A stretch of 14,695 nt of DNA from Corynebacterium kroppenstedtii. GTDB taxonomy: Bacteria; Actinomycetota; Actinomycetes; Mycobacteriales; Mycobacteriaceae. The DNA is taken from positions 1 to 14,695 of the forward strand of contig NZ_QFRA01000047.1 in NCBI RefSeq assembly GCF_003243515.1. Reading direction: 5' to 3'. The position numbers and the translations under genes were made by a program. The notes beneath the pieces are model-generated. The model saw nothing but the letters and a program-made list of their open reading frames with translations. It was not told the origin of the DNA and did no database searches. Shown piece by piece: positions 1 to 6,730 of this stretch. Position 1 is the first letter of the stretch; the number at the start of each line of letters is the position of its first letter.

Positions 1-468
1 GTGGATCGTCGTTTCTCCAAGAAAGATGGTTCGCCATGGGCCATTGTCACTATTGAGGACCATAACGGCGCTTCTGTGGATATCCTTGTTTTCAATAAGC
101 TCTATGCATTAGTGGCACCGCTCATTGTGGAAGACACGATTATTAAAGCTAAGGCGCATATTAAATACCGTGATGACCGGATGAGTGTCTTTTGTGATGA
201 CCTCACCCAAGCGGATTTGAGTCTCAATGGTGGTGGCAAAGGCAGTCCGCTGAAATTGAAGATGCGCACTGACCAATGCACCAAGGAGAATATTGCCCGG
301 CTAAAGAAAGTTTTAGTCGAGAATAAGGGCGACTCCGATGTTTATTTGACCCTTGTCGACGGCGCCAACTCCACCATGATGGTTTTGGGCAACCACCTGC
401 GAGTTGACCGTTCGAGTTCTCTGATGGGTGATCTCAAAGCCACGTTGGGGGCTGGCATTGTGGCCTAG
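1..468 (+). CDS. dnaE: DNA polymerase III alpha subunit, C-terminal fragment (5' end outside window)
   Basis: This is the last 155 codons of a replicative DNA polymerase III alpha subunit, open at the window edge and ending at TAG 466-468. The first ~70 residues contain the OB-fold signature of DnaE: a KKDGSPWAIVTIED strand pair, then a hydrophobic segment with VDILVF, then DTIIKAKAHIKYRDDRMSVFCDDL. In the family this fold binds single-stranded template near the polymerase active site. The rest resembles the variable C-terminal domain, with a typical hydrophobic LKKVL...DVYLTLVDG segment. The catalytic PHP, palm and fingers domains lie upstream of the window, so polymerase activity cannot be judged. 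DnaE1 rather than the error-prone DnaE2 is inferred from its place near treZ and yigZ, an arrangement I recall from corynebacteria. The first GTG here is an internal valine, not the start. Confidence 0.85.
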   Translation: MDRRFSKKDGSPWAIVTIEDHNGASVDILVFNKLYALVAPLIVEDTIIKAKAHIKYRDDRMSVFCDDLTQADLSLNGGGKGSPLKLKMRTDQCTKENIARLKKVLVENKGDSDVYLTLVDGANSTMMVLGNHLRVDRSSSLMGDLKATLGAGIVA

Positions 469-485
469 CCGTTCCGAATGGCTAA

Positions 486-522
486 CTCCCTAGGTCCATA
501 GTTTCGGTGTCGACCTAGGGAG
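486..522. terminator. Bidirectional hairpin between convergent dnaE and treZ
   Basis: A perfect 11-bp inverted repeat, CTCCCTAGGTC (486-496) and GACCTAGGGAG (512-522), surrounds a 15-nt loop. It lies 17 bp after the dnaE stop and 51 bp beyond the treZ stop, the right place for a shared terminator. Neither side has a strong T run, so it may act through the stem alone, with Rho, or as a 3'-end stabiliser. Confidence 0.65.
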
Positions 523-549
523 CCTGAGCGTCCTTTACTGGGCTGGCCT

Positions 550-573
550 ATTGTGTTGGCTCATTGTGTCGGC
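550..573. repeat. Short direct repeat at the treZ 3' end
   Basis: Two near-identical 11-mers, ATTGTGTTGGC (550-560) and ATTGTGTCGGC (563-573), differ by one base and sit directly after the treZ stop (574-576 on the plus strand). They look like a small tandem duplication and no function is proposed. Confidence 0.4.
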
Positions 574-2757
574 CTATAGCGCAACAATGATCGTTTCCCA
601 GGGTGCTAGCTTAACGCGGGTTTCCTCGTCGTTACCAACGCTTTTATCCTCCGTCGAGTGCTCCAGAGTGGCCTCCGTGTCCGTTGCTAACGACGTTTCT
701 TCTCCTTCCGACGCACCAAACCGGAAGATGACATTCCAGTCGTTAATCTCACTGCCGTGGGGTAGTGGAATATCGGCTGGCTCGTCGGCGAGGTTGATGA
801 AGGCAGATATGGTGTTGTCGCCGTTGGCCTGGGCCGATGCTGTGTTACCCCCAGTGGTGGGGACAGCTGTATTCGTGACCGGGGAAAACCTATCGACCCG
901 GATCCACCTACCGCGTCCGGGTGATTCGTCGACAACCGGCGGGGTTGAGAGCGCACCCGAGGCATTGACGTCGGCTCCGTGAGCTGCAGCGGCAGGGTTG
1001 CCACTATCGTCATGCCACGACACTGAGATGGACGCGAAGTTACCTGAGCGAAGGAGAGGGAAATCTTCCCTTAGAGCAATGAGCTTCCGGTACGCATCAT
1101 GGATCGCCTGATGAGAGCCCTTGGTGAGTTCGTCCCAATCGAGCCGCGCAGAGTCAAAAGTTGATTGCGCAGACGGATCAGGTACGGCATCGTCACTCCA
1201 TCCCGCACGAGCGAATTCGCGCTTGCGCCCCTCCTTGGTCAATTCATTCAGTTCATCGGATTCATGCGAAGCAAAGAACGGAAATGGCGTGGAGGCACCC
1301 CACTCTTCGCCTTCGAAGAGCATGGGCGTGTAGGGAGAAGTGAATACAAGCGCGGCTTTCGTGACTTGCTGCTCCGGCGTGAGATTCATGCTCGGCCGGT
1401 CGCCGGCAGCGCGGTTGCCAGTCTGATCGTGAGTCGTCGTATATGTGACAAAGGACGACGCAGGTTGTGTCGCATGGTGGATCGGCCGACCATGTGTCCG
1501 GCCACGGAACTGCGAATAGCGGCCATCATGCCAGAAGGCGCGGGTTAATGCCGTAGCAAGAACCTGGGGAGAGCCGAAATCGCCATAGTAGGCATGGTGC
1601 TCACCGGAGACCGCCGAATGAATGGCGTGATGGACATCATCACACCACTGGCCGGCCAACCCATAGCCGCCGGCGGCAACGGGGCTCACGATGCGCGGAT
1701 CATTTTGGTCTGATTCCGCGATAAGCGTGCGGGGAATACCGGTACGGGCTGTCACATCCCGTGCCACGTCGTTCATCTGCTCCAGGATCGGATGGGCACC
1801 CGGATCGTTGAACGCGTGAACAGCGTCGAGCCGAAGGGCATCGATACGGAACTCGGTGAACCAGCGTCGGATTGCGTCCATGATCAGGCGCCGAACAGTG
1901 TCTGAATGATCACCGACGAGGTTGACCACCTCGCCCCACCCGGTTGAACCGCCTGAGGTGTAGGGCGCGAACGCGCCGCCATAATATCCGTCGGGACCGA
2001 AATGGTTATAGACGACATCAAGGCACACTGCCATGCCATGCTGGTGCGCCTCATCAACCAGTTTCCGCAGACCGTCGGGTCCACCATATGACTCTTGGAC
2101 GGCAAACCAATTGTTCCCGTCATAACCCCAGTTCCGCGTGCCGCCGAAGGGAGCAACAGGCATGAGTTCAATCGTCGTTACTCCCAAATCCTTGAGGTAG
2201 GGGAGCTTCTCGATGAGTCCATCGAATGTTCCTTCGGGAGTAAATGTTCCGACGTGAAGCTCGTAGAGGACGGATCCTTCCAAGGGGCGTCCACGCCACT
2301 GGGTGCAGTTGAATTCGTATGTCGGCTCCCATATTTCACTGAACCCGTGGACGCCGTCCGGCTGTCGCTCGGAACATGGGTCAGGAAACGGCCCGACCCA
2401 TTCAATAGCATCGCTATCTTTGGTAGACGTTGTGTCATCACTGGCAGCGGGATCGGTTGTGATGGAGAAGGCATACCGGTCACCGGGATGTGCCGGAATA
2501 TCGGAGACCCACCATTCCCCGGTGCGATGCAGGGGGTAGATCACTGTGGCGGCGTCACCGGTAAAGTCGTCGGACTCTGTAGAAGTCGACGTATAAAGTG
2601 CCGACGAACTATGCCCGCGTGAGCTGGAACTATCCTGTTGTTCATGAGGGCGCCGTACATGAACACGTGCGGCGGTGGTGTCGGGCGACCACAAACGGAA
2701 ATAGCGTTCCGGCGATGTCGTGGTCTCTGTGGATTGGGCGGGCCTGGTGTGTTCCAT
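574..2757 (-). CDS. treZ: Malto-oligosyltrehalose trehalohydrolase
   Basis: TreZ hydrolyses the alpha-1,4 bond next to the terminal trehalosyl unit made by TreY and releases free trehalose; it is cytoplasmic. The 727-residue protein has an N-terminal beta-sandwich region (about 18-155) and a GH13 barrel. Visible GH13 motifs are DVVYNH (247-252), ALRLDAVHAF with nucleophile D311, IAESD with general acid E348, and TTHDQ with H443/D444. The TreZ-type FGGTRNWGYDG stretch (204-214) and PMLFEGEEWG (478-487) agree. It is longer than the roughly 580-600 residues usual for the family. The extra length sits in Ser/Thr-rich inserts at about 40-66 and 104-117 and in C-terminal inserts at about 583-645 and 684-713. 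ATG 2755-2757 is chosen because a TAnnnT box lies exactly one leaderless spacing upstream and no Shine-Dalgarno is seen. It is divergent from yigZ, 77 bp apart. Confidence 0.95.
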   Translation of the reverse strand: MEHTRPAQSTETTTSPERYFRLWSPDTTAARVHVRRPHEQQDSSSSRGHSSSALYTSTSTESDDFTGDAATVIYPLHRTGEWWVSDIPAHPGDRYAFSITTDPAASDDTTSTKDSDAIEWVGPFPDPCSERQPDGVHGFSEIWEPTYEFNCTQWRGRPLEGSVLYELHVGTFTPEGTFDGLIEKLPYLKDLGVTTIELMPVAPFGGTRNWGYDGNNWFAVQESYGGPDGLRKLVDEAHQHGMAVCLDVVYNHFGPDGYYGGAFAPYTSGGSTGWGEVVNLVGDHSDTVRRLIMDAIRRWFTEFRIDALRLDAVHAFNDPGAHPILEQMNDVARDVTARTGIPRTLIAESDQNDPRIVSPVAAGGYGLAGQWCDDVHHAIHSAVSGEHHAYYGDFGSPQVLATALTRAFWHDGRYSQFRGRTHGRPIHHATQPASSFVTYTTTHDQTGNRAAGDRPSMNLTPEQQVTKAALVFTSPYTPMLFEGEEWGASTPFPFFASHESDELNELTKEGRKREFARAGWSDDAVPDPSAQSTFDSARLDWDELTKGSHQAIHDAYRKLIALREDFPLLRSGNFASISVSWHDDSGNPAAAAHGADVNASGALSTPPVVDESPGRGRWIRVDRFSPVTNTAVPTTGGNTASAQANGDNTISAFINLADEPADIPLPHGSEINDWNVIFRFGASEGEETSLATDTEATLEHSTEDKSVGNDEETRVKLAPWETIIVAL

Positions 2758-2763
2758 ATATCT

Positions 2764-2769
2764 AGGGTA
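2764..2769 (-). promoter_or_regulatory. Candidate leaderless -10 box for treZ
   Basis: Read on the minus strand the hexamer is TACCCT (TAnnnT). Its last base is 7 nt from the A of the treZ ATG, so a standard -7 to +1 spacing would start the mRNA on the start codon itself. No purine-rich ribosome-binding site precedes the ATG, which fits a leaderless message. No -35 is convincing. Confidence 0.5.
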
Positions 2770-2820
2770 GGGGATTTGTGCCGGGGAGAGCAGGTCAGTT
2801 CTTAGCGAGCTGGCCAGCTT

Positions 2821-2826
2821 TACAAT
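2821..2826 (+). promoter_or_regulatory. Candidate -10 box for yigZ (leaderless or nearly so)
   Basis: TACAAT is a close match to TATAAT and ends 9 nt before the yigZ ATG at 2835, leaving room for only 0-2 leader bases. No Shine-Dalgarno is visible. The box shares the 77-bp divergent region with the treZ -10 candidate. Confidence 0.6.
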
Positions 2827-2834
2827 AAAACCTT

Positions 2835-3596
2835 ATGAGCACCCAGCCGTCGTATGTCGTCCCGCGGGATTACCGGGACTACACCACCGAGCAGGAAATC
2901 AAACGATCCCGTTTTATTTGTCATCTTCGGCGGGCCGATTCTGAAGACGATGCACGCCAGCATATTGCCGATATCCGCAAGGCATACCCCGATGCCCGCC
3001 ACCATTGCAGTGCATTTATTACCGCGGCGTCGGATGAAGCTGATGACATGCCGGACAAGGTGAATGCACCATTAATGCTCGTTGAGCGTTCCTCCGACGA
3101 CGGCGAACCTGCAGGCACCGCTGGCCAGCCGATGCTCAATGTTCTGCGCGAATCGGGAATGACCAACGTGTGTGCAGTCGTCGTCCGATACTTTGGCGGA
3201 ACCAAACTGGGGGCGGGTGGCTTGCTTCGCGCCTACTCGGATTCTGTGGCGCAGACAGTATCTATCGCGCCGACATCCCGGCGTCGTCGTGCTTTACGCA
3301 TTACCTTTATTGTCTCTATTTCCGACGCAGGCCGCGTGGAATCCGCACTCCGCAGCGAAGACTGGTCAGTGGAACCCACTGTGTACGGGGCGGGCGCTCC
3401 TGAGGACGCACGTCCACTGGATACCAATTCAACGCAGCTCAACGAGGGTAGCGGGGGTAGCGGCAACATCGCGCAGATCAACGTCGTCGTCTCCCCGAGC
3501 GATGTCGACGCCGTGGTATCTGCAGTAGCCGCATTGACGCAAGGGGTTTTCAACACCTACGAGACCGGAATAATATGGAGAGAAAACCCCACCTAA
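2835..3596 (+). CDS. yigZ: YigZ/IMPACT family protein (UPF0029)
   Basis: A 253-residue member of the YigZ/IMPACT family. The bacterial function is not settled; eukaryotic IMPACT regulates the Gcn2 kinase, and nucleic-acid or ribosome-related roles have been suggested. The N-terminal UPF0029 domain (about 17-145) shows the family motifs EIKRSRFI (21-28), DARHHCSAF (53-61), SDDGEPAGTAGQPML (87-101) and VVVRYFGGTKLGAGGL (115-130). The C-terminal part (about 150-248) fits the smaller ferredoxin-like DUF1949 domain, with an added Gly/Ser/Asn-rich loop at about 186-211. It starts at ATG 2835 just after a TACAAT box and ends 6 bp before the lipoprotein ATG, so co-transcription with that gene is possible. 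No catalytic residues are known with enough certainty to assign a reaction. Confidence 0.9.
   Translation: MSTQPSYVVPRDYRDYTTEQEIKRSRFICHLRRADSEDDARQHIADIRKAYPDARHHCSAFITAASDEADDMPDKVNAPLMLVERSSDDGEPAGTAGQPMLNVLRESGMTNVCAVVVRYFGGTKLGAGGLLRAYSDSVAQTVSIAPTSRRRRALRITFIVSISDAGRVESALRSEDWSVEPTVYGAGAPEDARPLDTNSTQLNEGSGGSGNIAQINVVVSPSDVDAVVSAVAALTQGVFNTYETGIIWRENPT
3571..3576 (+). promoter_or_regulatory. Candidate -10 box for the lipoprotein gene
   Basis: TAATAT lies inside the last codons of yigZ. A start about 7 nt downstream, near A3583, would give a leader of about 20 nt before ATG 3603. This could give the binding-protein gene a promoter separate from yigZ. No -35 element or operator was identified. 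Confidence 0.35.
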
Positions 3597-3602
3597 GATC
3601 TC

Positions 3603-4688
3603 ATGCTCCCAGAAAGTGACGGTTCGGCTGTGAACGGGTCCGTATCTCAGAACCAGACAAATACAATCGGCGGCCGTGATGGTCGGCCCGATCGAGAGCC
3701 CGGGCATCAGGGAATTAACCGACGCTCATTCCTTCGCGCCGCAGGAGTCAGCGTCATTGCGGCAGCGGGGTGGGGTCTTGCCGCATGCTCATCAGATTCG
3801 TCAGATGATTCCGCAGAGCAATCGTCGGGAGCCAACCAGAAAGGTTCGAAGGGGAAAGACAGCCGGGTTGCCGCAGTAGGAATGGGGGATGGGGACACCC
3901 TTATCGCGTTGGGAATTATTCCCGTGATTACGACCTCGTACGGCGTTCAGCCGAAGGCGCTTAACAGTTGGACTAGCGAGGCTTTACAGTTGCGGAATAT
4001 TCATGACGTCCCCATCGTGTTGGATAGCACTCAAGAAGCGTTCTCAACGTCGGTGCTTGAGACGATTGCCCACCAAAATCCTTCTTTGATCATGGCGATT
4101 AATATGGCAGTGGATAAAGAAGCGCATCACCGTCTTTCTGCCATCGCGCCCGTAGCGACGCATTCCGACAAATATCAGGACTATGAAATTCCCTGGGATG
4201 AACAAATCAAAGAAGTGTGTAGAGCTGTTGATAGGGAAGGGGACGCCAACAAGCTGATTGACGGAGTGAAAGAGTCCTTCAAGAAATACCGGGACAAGCA
4301 CTCCGACATCCAGAATAAAAAAGCTGCCATCGTCATGCCCTACGATGGCAAAGTCGCTGTCTACGATGATTCGGCCGGCCGGGGACAATTCATAACGAAC
4401 ATGGGCTACACCATCCCTCAATCAGTTCAAGGGGACGGTTCTGGCGGGCAGAGTTCGGCGTTCTACCATGAAATATCAGCCGAAAACTATGACATCTTTC
4501 AAGGTCTCGACAAACTTTTCGTCATTGATTATGCAGGAAAAAGCGAGGCATTTCTCCACGACCCTGTCTTCAGCTCACTCGACGTAGCACAGGAAGGCCG
4601 CACTCAAGTTCTTCGGGAAGAACTGGGAACAGCCATGAGCATGCCGAATCCCCTGTCCGTGCCCTGGGCATTATTAAAAATCGGGTGA
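3603..4688 (+). CDS. Tat-exported iron-siderophore-type ABC substrate-binding lipoprotein
   Basis: A 361-residue periplasmic-binding protein of the FecB/FepB (Fe3+-siderophore, type III) class, expected to be anchored outside the membrane and to deliver a chelate to an ABC importer. Residues 39-48 (INRRSFLRAA) form a twin-arginine motif. A hydrophobic segment (49-60) follows, then a lipobox LAAC with lipidated C62 and a Ser/Asp-rich linker. The SBP domain begins near 88 (VAAVGMGDGDTLIALGIIPV) and ends in the family-typical PNPLSVPWAL (349-357). The unusually long n-region of 38 residues before the twin arginines suggests that a GTG at 3630 is another possible start; neither start has a good ribosome-binding site. 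No permease or ATPase gene lies next to it, so it is an orphan here. The ligand is not predictable; heme or another chelate is possible. Confidence 0.85.
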   Translation: MLPESDGSAVNGSVSQNQTNTIGGRDGRPDREPGHQGINRRSFLRAAGVSVIAAAGWGLAACSSDSSDDSAEQSSGANQKGSKGKDSRVAAVGMGDGDTLIALGIIPVITTSYGVQPKALNSWTSEALQLRNIHDVPIVLDSTQEAFSTSVLETIAHQNPSLIMAINMAVDKEAHHRLSAIAPVATHSDKYQDYEIPWDEQIKEVCRAVDREGDANKLIDGVKESFKKYRDKHSDIQNKKAAIVMPYDGKVAVYDDSAGRGQFITNMGYTIPQSVQGDGSGGQSSAFYHEISAENYDIFQGLDKLFVIDYAGKSEAFLHDPVFSSLDVAQEGRTQVLREELGTAMSMPNPLSVPWALLKIG

Positions 4689-4700
4689 CCATTTCTTCGC

Positions 4701-4706
4701 TAGAGT
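4701..4706 (+). promoter_or_regulatory. Candidate leaderless -10 box for the 78-residue protein
   Basis: TAGAGT (TAnnnT) ends 7 nt before the A of ATG 4713, placing +1 on the start codon. There is no Shine-Dalgarno in the 24 bp after the preceding stop. The same hexamer appears before the exonuclease gene at 13486-13491. Confidence 0.5.
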
Positions 4707-4712
4707 GTAAGC

Positions 4713-4949
4713 ATGAGTTCTCAGGTTGATCGATACGTCGCAGCCTCACCCGCACAACGTAAAGCTGATGTGAGAAAATACTCCGCCCGCGGCGCCACCT
4801 TCGCCGGTGTCGGAATTATCGCGCTGATTACCAGCGCAGTAGCAAGTTCGACATTTTTCATCATCGTCAGCATGCTCATCGTTGCCGCTGGAGCATGGGA
4901 TGGCTACAAAGTCATGAGAATCCTCAAGCACGAAGATACGTGGACATAA
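4713..4949 (+). CDS. Small two-helix membrane protein of unknown function
   Basis: A 78-residue protein that I do not recognise beyond its general type. A basic N-terminus with a Ser/Ala-rich start and RKADVRKYSARG (16-27) precedes two adjacent hydrophobic stretches, about 28-45 and 47-66. The GIIALITSAVASS and FFIIVSMLIVAAGAW segments suggest a short helical hairpin. A charged tail (MRILKHEDTW) follows, so both ends probably face the cytoplasm. It starts 24 bp after the lipoprotein stop with its own leaderless-type -10 box, and it is followed after 9 bp by the S4-domain gene, with which it is probably co-transcribed. The codon pattern and the tight spacing support a real gene. No function is proposed. 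Confidence 0.8.
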   Translation: MSSQVDRYVAASPAQRKADVRKYSARGATFAGVGIIALITSAVASSTFFIIVSMLIVAAGAWDGYKVMRILKHEDTWT

Positions 4950-4958
4950 AACCTGGTC

Positions 4959-5360
4959 ATGTCACCGACGAAACACAGTTCCGCAGCGGACAACACCTCA
5001 GCTGTTCGTACCGACATATGGGTGTGGGCTGTCCGCCTATACAAAACTCGCACCGCTGCCACCAGCGCAGTGCGTGCTGGCCACGTTAAAGTCAACGGCA
5101 AACAGATCAAACCGGCACAAACAGTCGTCCCTGGCGACACTGTTCGCGCGTGGTCACATCACCGGGAATTCATTGTCGAAGTCGTCAAAACTCCCACCAA
5201 ACGTGTAGGCGCAGCCGTAGCGCGAGAGTGCTATATCGACCATTCCCCACCGCTACCGTCACCCGAAATACTTGCGTCCATGCCGCGCCGGGATCGTGGC
5301 GCTGGCCGTCCTACTAAGAAAGAGCGTCGGCAAATGGAGAAGCTGCGGGGTCGTCGGTAA
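4959..5360 (+). CDS. S4-domain RNA-binding protein, Hsp15-like
   Basis: A 133-residue protein with a single S4 RNA-binding fold at about 18-80. The pattern is RTDIWVWAVRLYKTRT (17-32), then SAVRAGHVKVNGKQIKPAQTVVPGD (36-60) and a strand TVRAW...FIVEVV. It ends in a very basic tail (RRDRGAGRPTKKERRQMEKL). This is the layout of Hsp15/HslR and its actinobacterial relatives; E. coli Hsp15 binds free 50S subunits carrying a stalled nascent chain, and the same rescue role is inferred here, not shown. ATG 4959 starts 9 bp after the previous stop, and no strong ribosome-binding site is visible, so translation may be coupled to the upstream membrane protein. The gene ends facing the minus-strand microprotein at 5416-5505. 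Confidence 0.88.
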   Translation: MSPTKHSSAADNTSAVRTDIWVWAVRLYKTRTAATSAVRAGHVKVNGKQIKPAQTVVPGDTVRAWSHHREFIVEVVKTPTKRVGAAVARECYIDHSPPLPSPEILASMPRRDRGAGRPTKKERRQMEKLRGRR

Positions 5361-5415
5361 GGACCGAACCAGAATAGGTGTGGTTGAATATGGGCGCTTA
5401 GTTTATTGTTTTCGC

Positions 5416-5505
5416 TCACTCCAGTACTTGAGCCCGACGGAAGAACGCTAGGGAAAAGATCGCTGAAATAAGGATCAGGATGGCGTCTTGTGCGCGGAAT
5501 TTCAT
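5416..5505 (-). CDS. 29-codon single-pass membrane microprotein (candidate small gene)
   Basis: A short open frame that standard length cut-offs would miss. It encodes 29 residues starting MKFRAQDA, followed by a hydrophobic core ILILISAIFSLAFF (about 9-22) and a basic-then-acidic end RRAQVLE before TGA. The core could span the membrane once. The main evidence is a consensus Shine-Dalgarno, AAGGAG, at 5518-5513, separated from the ATG (5505-5503) by 7 nt. This is better than the site of most larger genes here. It lies 77 bp downstream of the alarmone synthetase stop on the same strand and could share its transcript. A TATACC stretch upstream is a weak promoter candidate. I do not recognise a family; other short bacterial membrane peptides such as KdpF share only size and hydrophobicity. 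Expression is unproven. Confidence 0.5.
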   Translation of the reverse strand: MKFRAQDAILILISAIFSLAFFRRAQVLE

Positions 5506-5512
5506 CTTTCTG

Positions 5513-5518
5513 CTCCTT
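5513..5518 (-). promoter_or_regulatory. Consensus Shine-Dalgarno of the 29-codon microprotein
   Basis: On the minus strand this reads AAGGAG inside AGAAGGAGC, with 7 nt to the ATG. It is the main reason to treat 5416-5505 as a gene, since no other frame uses it. Confidence 0.6.
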
Positions 5519-5582
5519 CTGTGATGTGGCGGGTATAGCGGTGCCCCACCGTTCCTCAGATCATCTAACGATAATGATGAGA

Positions 5583-6653
5583 CTACGATTTACTTGCCGC
5601 ACCGAGTCCAGCATCAAGAAGCTTCTTCCACCGGTTGCCCAAGCGGCCCGATCTTGTCTCGCCGTGATCCCCGATATCGACAGTTTTCTTGATGTGGTCC
5701 CGCCCGTACCGCGCCAGGAGAACATCGTCGACCATGCGAACTTGCCCTGGAGGAAAATCTGGGTGCATGACCGACCTGACCGCCTCGGCGAGGTCGTTGG
5801 ATAGTAGCTCGCGTAAGCCGCCGACGTCGGTAATTCCGTGGGCAGCCAACATCGCGTACGCGTAGCGGTAGTATTCGCTTTTCGAGCGGGGGAAAAGCGG
5901 CCCAAGGATGACGGTAAGCACGCCCGGCAGAATCTCCGGGGAGAGCGACGCATCGTCGGAACTATCCGTTGCTCGAGGAGTCTGGTTGGCGATGGACGCG
6001 ATTTGGTCGAATTGCTGGTCGGCTAATTCGATAAGACCGGCGGCAAGAGTGAATGCCCAATCGATCCGTGGATCGCTTCCCGTATTTGGCCCTTTGTAGC
6101 GGACATCATGCTCGAACTCGGCCCACGCGTGTTGAAGGACAGTTCGAATTTGAACTTCCATCATTTGCCCTGAGTATTCGGCTAATTCTCGAATCAGAAT
6201 ATTGGTGGAGTCAGAGATGATGTCTGGGATCCGGCAGATGAGATGAAGAGAACCGTAACCGAACCCACCCGCTATTCGAGTTTCAGCTGCTTTGTCGACG
6301 ACGCGGTCGATCTGGAAGTGCTGTTCGAGTACGCGCCGGATTTCCGGGATCTCAGTGGAGTGAAAAGTTGTTACCCGCACGCCAATGAAGTCGTAGGCGT
6401 CATCGAATCCGTGGGGAAAGAACCACTCACCGGTAGCAGTTTTCGTCTCTACCTTGTCTAAGAGACTGGGCAGCGCTTTGATTCGAGCAGTGACAGCGTC
6501 GAAAGCTATTCCGGAATCACCAAGGAGATCCTCGATCGTTCGAGCGAATTGTTTCGCGGCAAGTGGGTGCGCGGAAGTCCACGTCGCATATTTCTTTCGT
6601 GCCTCGCGCTGCCTCGAGGTTTCCTTGGGCGGCTTGTGGTGGCGGTGGGACAA
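5583..6653 (-). CDS. RelA/SpoT-domain alarmone synthetase (small alarmone synthetase-like)
   Basis: A 356-residue protein with a (p)ppGpp synthetase domain but no N-terminal hydrolase HD domain and no TGS/ACT region. In the family this domain moves pyrophosphate from ATP to GTP/GDP. Motifs seen are TARIKALPSLLDKVETK (55-71, ATP-binding R57/K59 type), DAYDFIGVRV with probable metal ligand D88, GFGYGSLHLI with guanine-stacking Y133, and MMEVQIRTVLQHAWAEFEHDVRYK (164-187) with E166 and Q168. GYGSLH has Gly where Gln, Arg or Lys is usual. Residues about 240-356 form an extra C-terminal region not found in compact RelQ/RelP proteins. Corynebacteria are known to carry such extra synthetases, some reported inactive, so activity is uncertain. 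TTG 6651-6653 is the only start after an in-frame stop; a possible AAGGA lies about 14 nt upstream. It follows treY by 77 bp. Confidence 0.82.
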   Translation of the reverse strand: MSHRHHKPPKETSRQREARKKYATWTSAHPLAAKQFARTIEDLLGDSGIAFDAVTARIKALPSLLDKVETKTATGEWFFPHGFDDAYDFIGVRVTTFHSTEIPEIRRVLEQHFQIDRVVDKAAETRIAGGFGYGSLHLICRIPDIISDSTNILIRELAEYSGQMMEVQIRTVLQHAWAEFEHDVRYKGPNTGSDPRIDWAFTLAAGLIELADQQFDQIASIANQTPRATDSSDDASLSPEILPGVLTVILGPLFPRSKSEYYRYAYAMLAAHGITDVGGLRELLSNDLAEAVRSVMHPDFPPGQVRMVDDVLLARYGRDHIKKTVDIGDHGETRSGRLGNRWKKLLDAGLGAASKS

Positions 6654-6730
6654 GGTTGAGTAAAGGTTCCTTTCGTATGCTCCGTGACGACAGTTGATCC
6701 GTTATGGACAGTACATGGTCGGGCTAGAAC

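Noticed and set aside
551..982. Plus-strand frame of 143 codons over the treZ 3' end
   Set aside because: It lies antisense to the well-supported treZ, has no start signal and gives a Ser/Val-rich sequence typical of shadow frames.
3577..3600. Possible DtxR iron-repressor site before the lipoprotein gene
   Set aside because: Only one half-site, ACCTAA, fits the TTAGGTTAG/CTAACCTAA consensus; the other half matches about 3 of 9 bases. Iron control is plausible for the gene, but this sequence does not show it.
5361..5415. Terminator after the S4-protein gene
   Set aside because: Only a weak AACCA/TGGTT pairing exists, and the T-rich stretch lies about 20 nt beyond it. No convincing terminator can be drawn.
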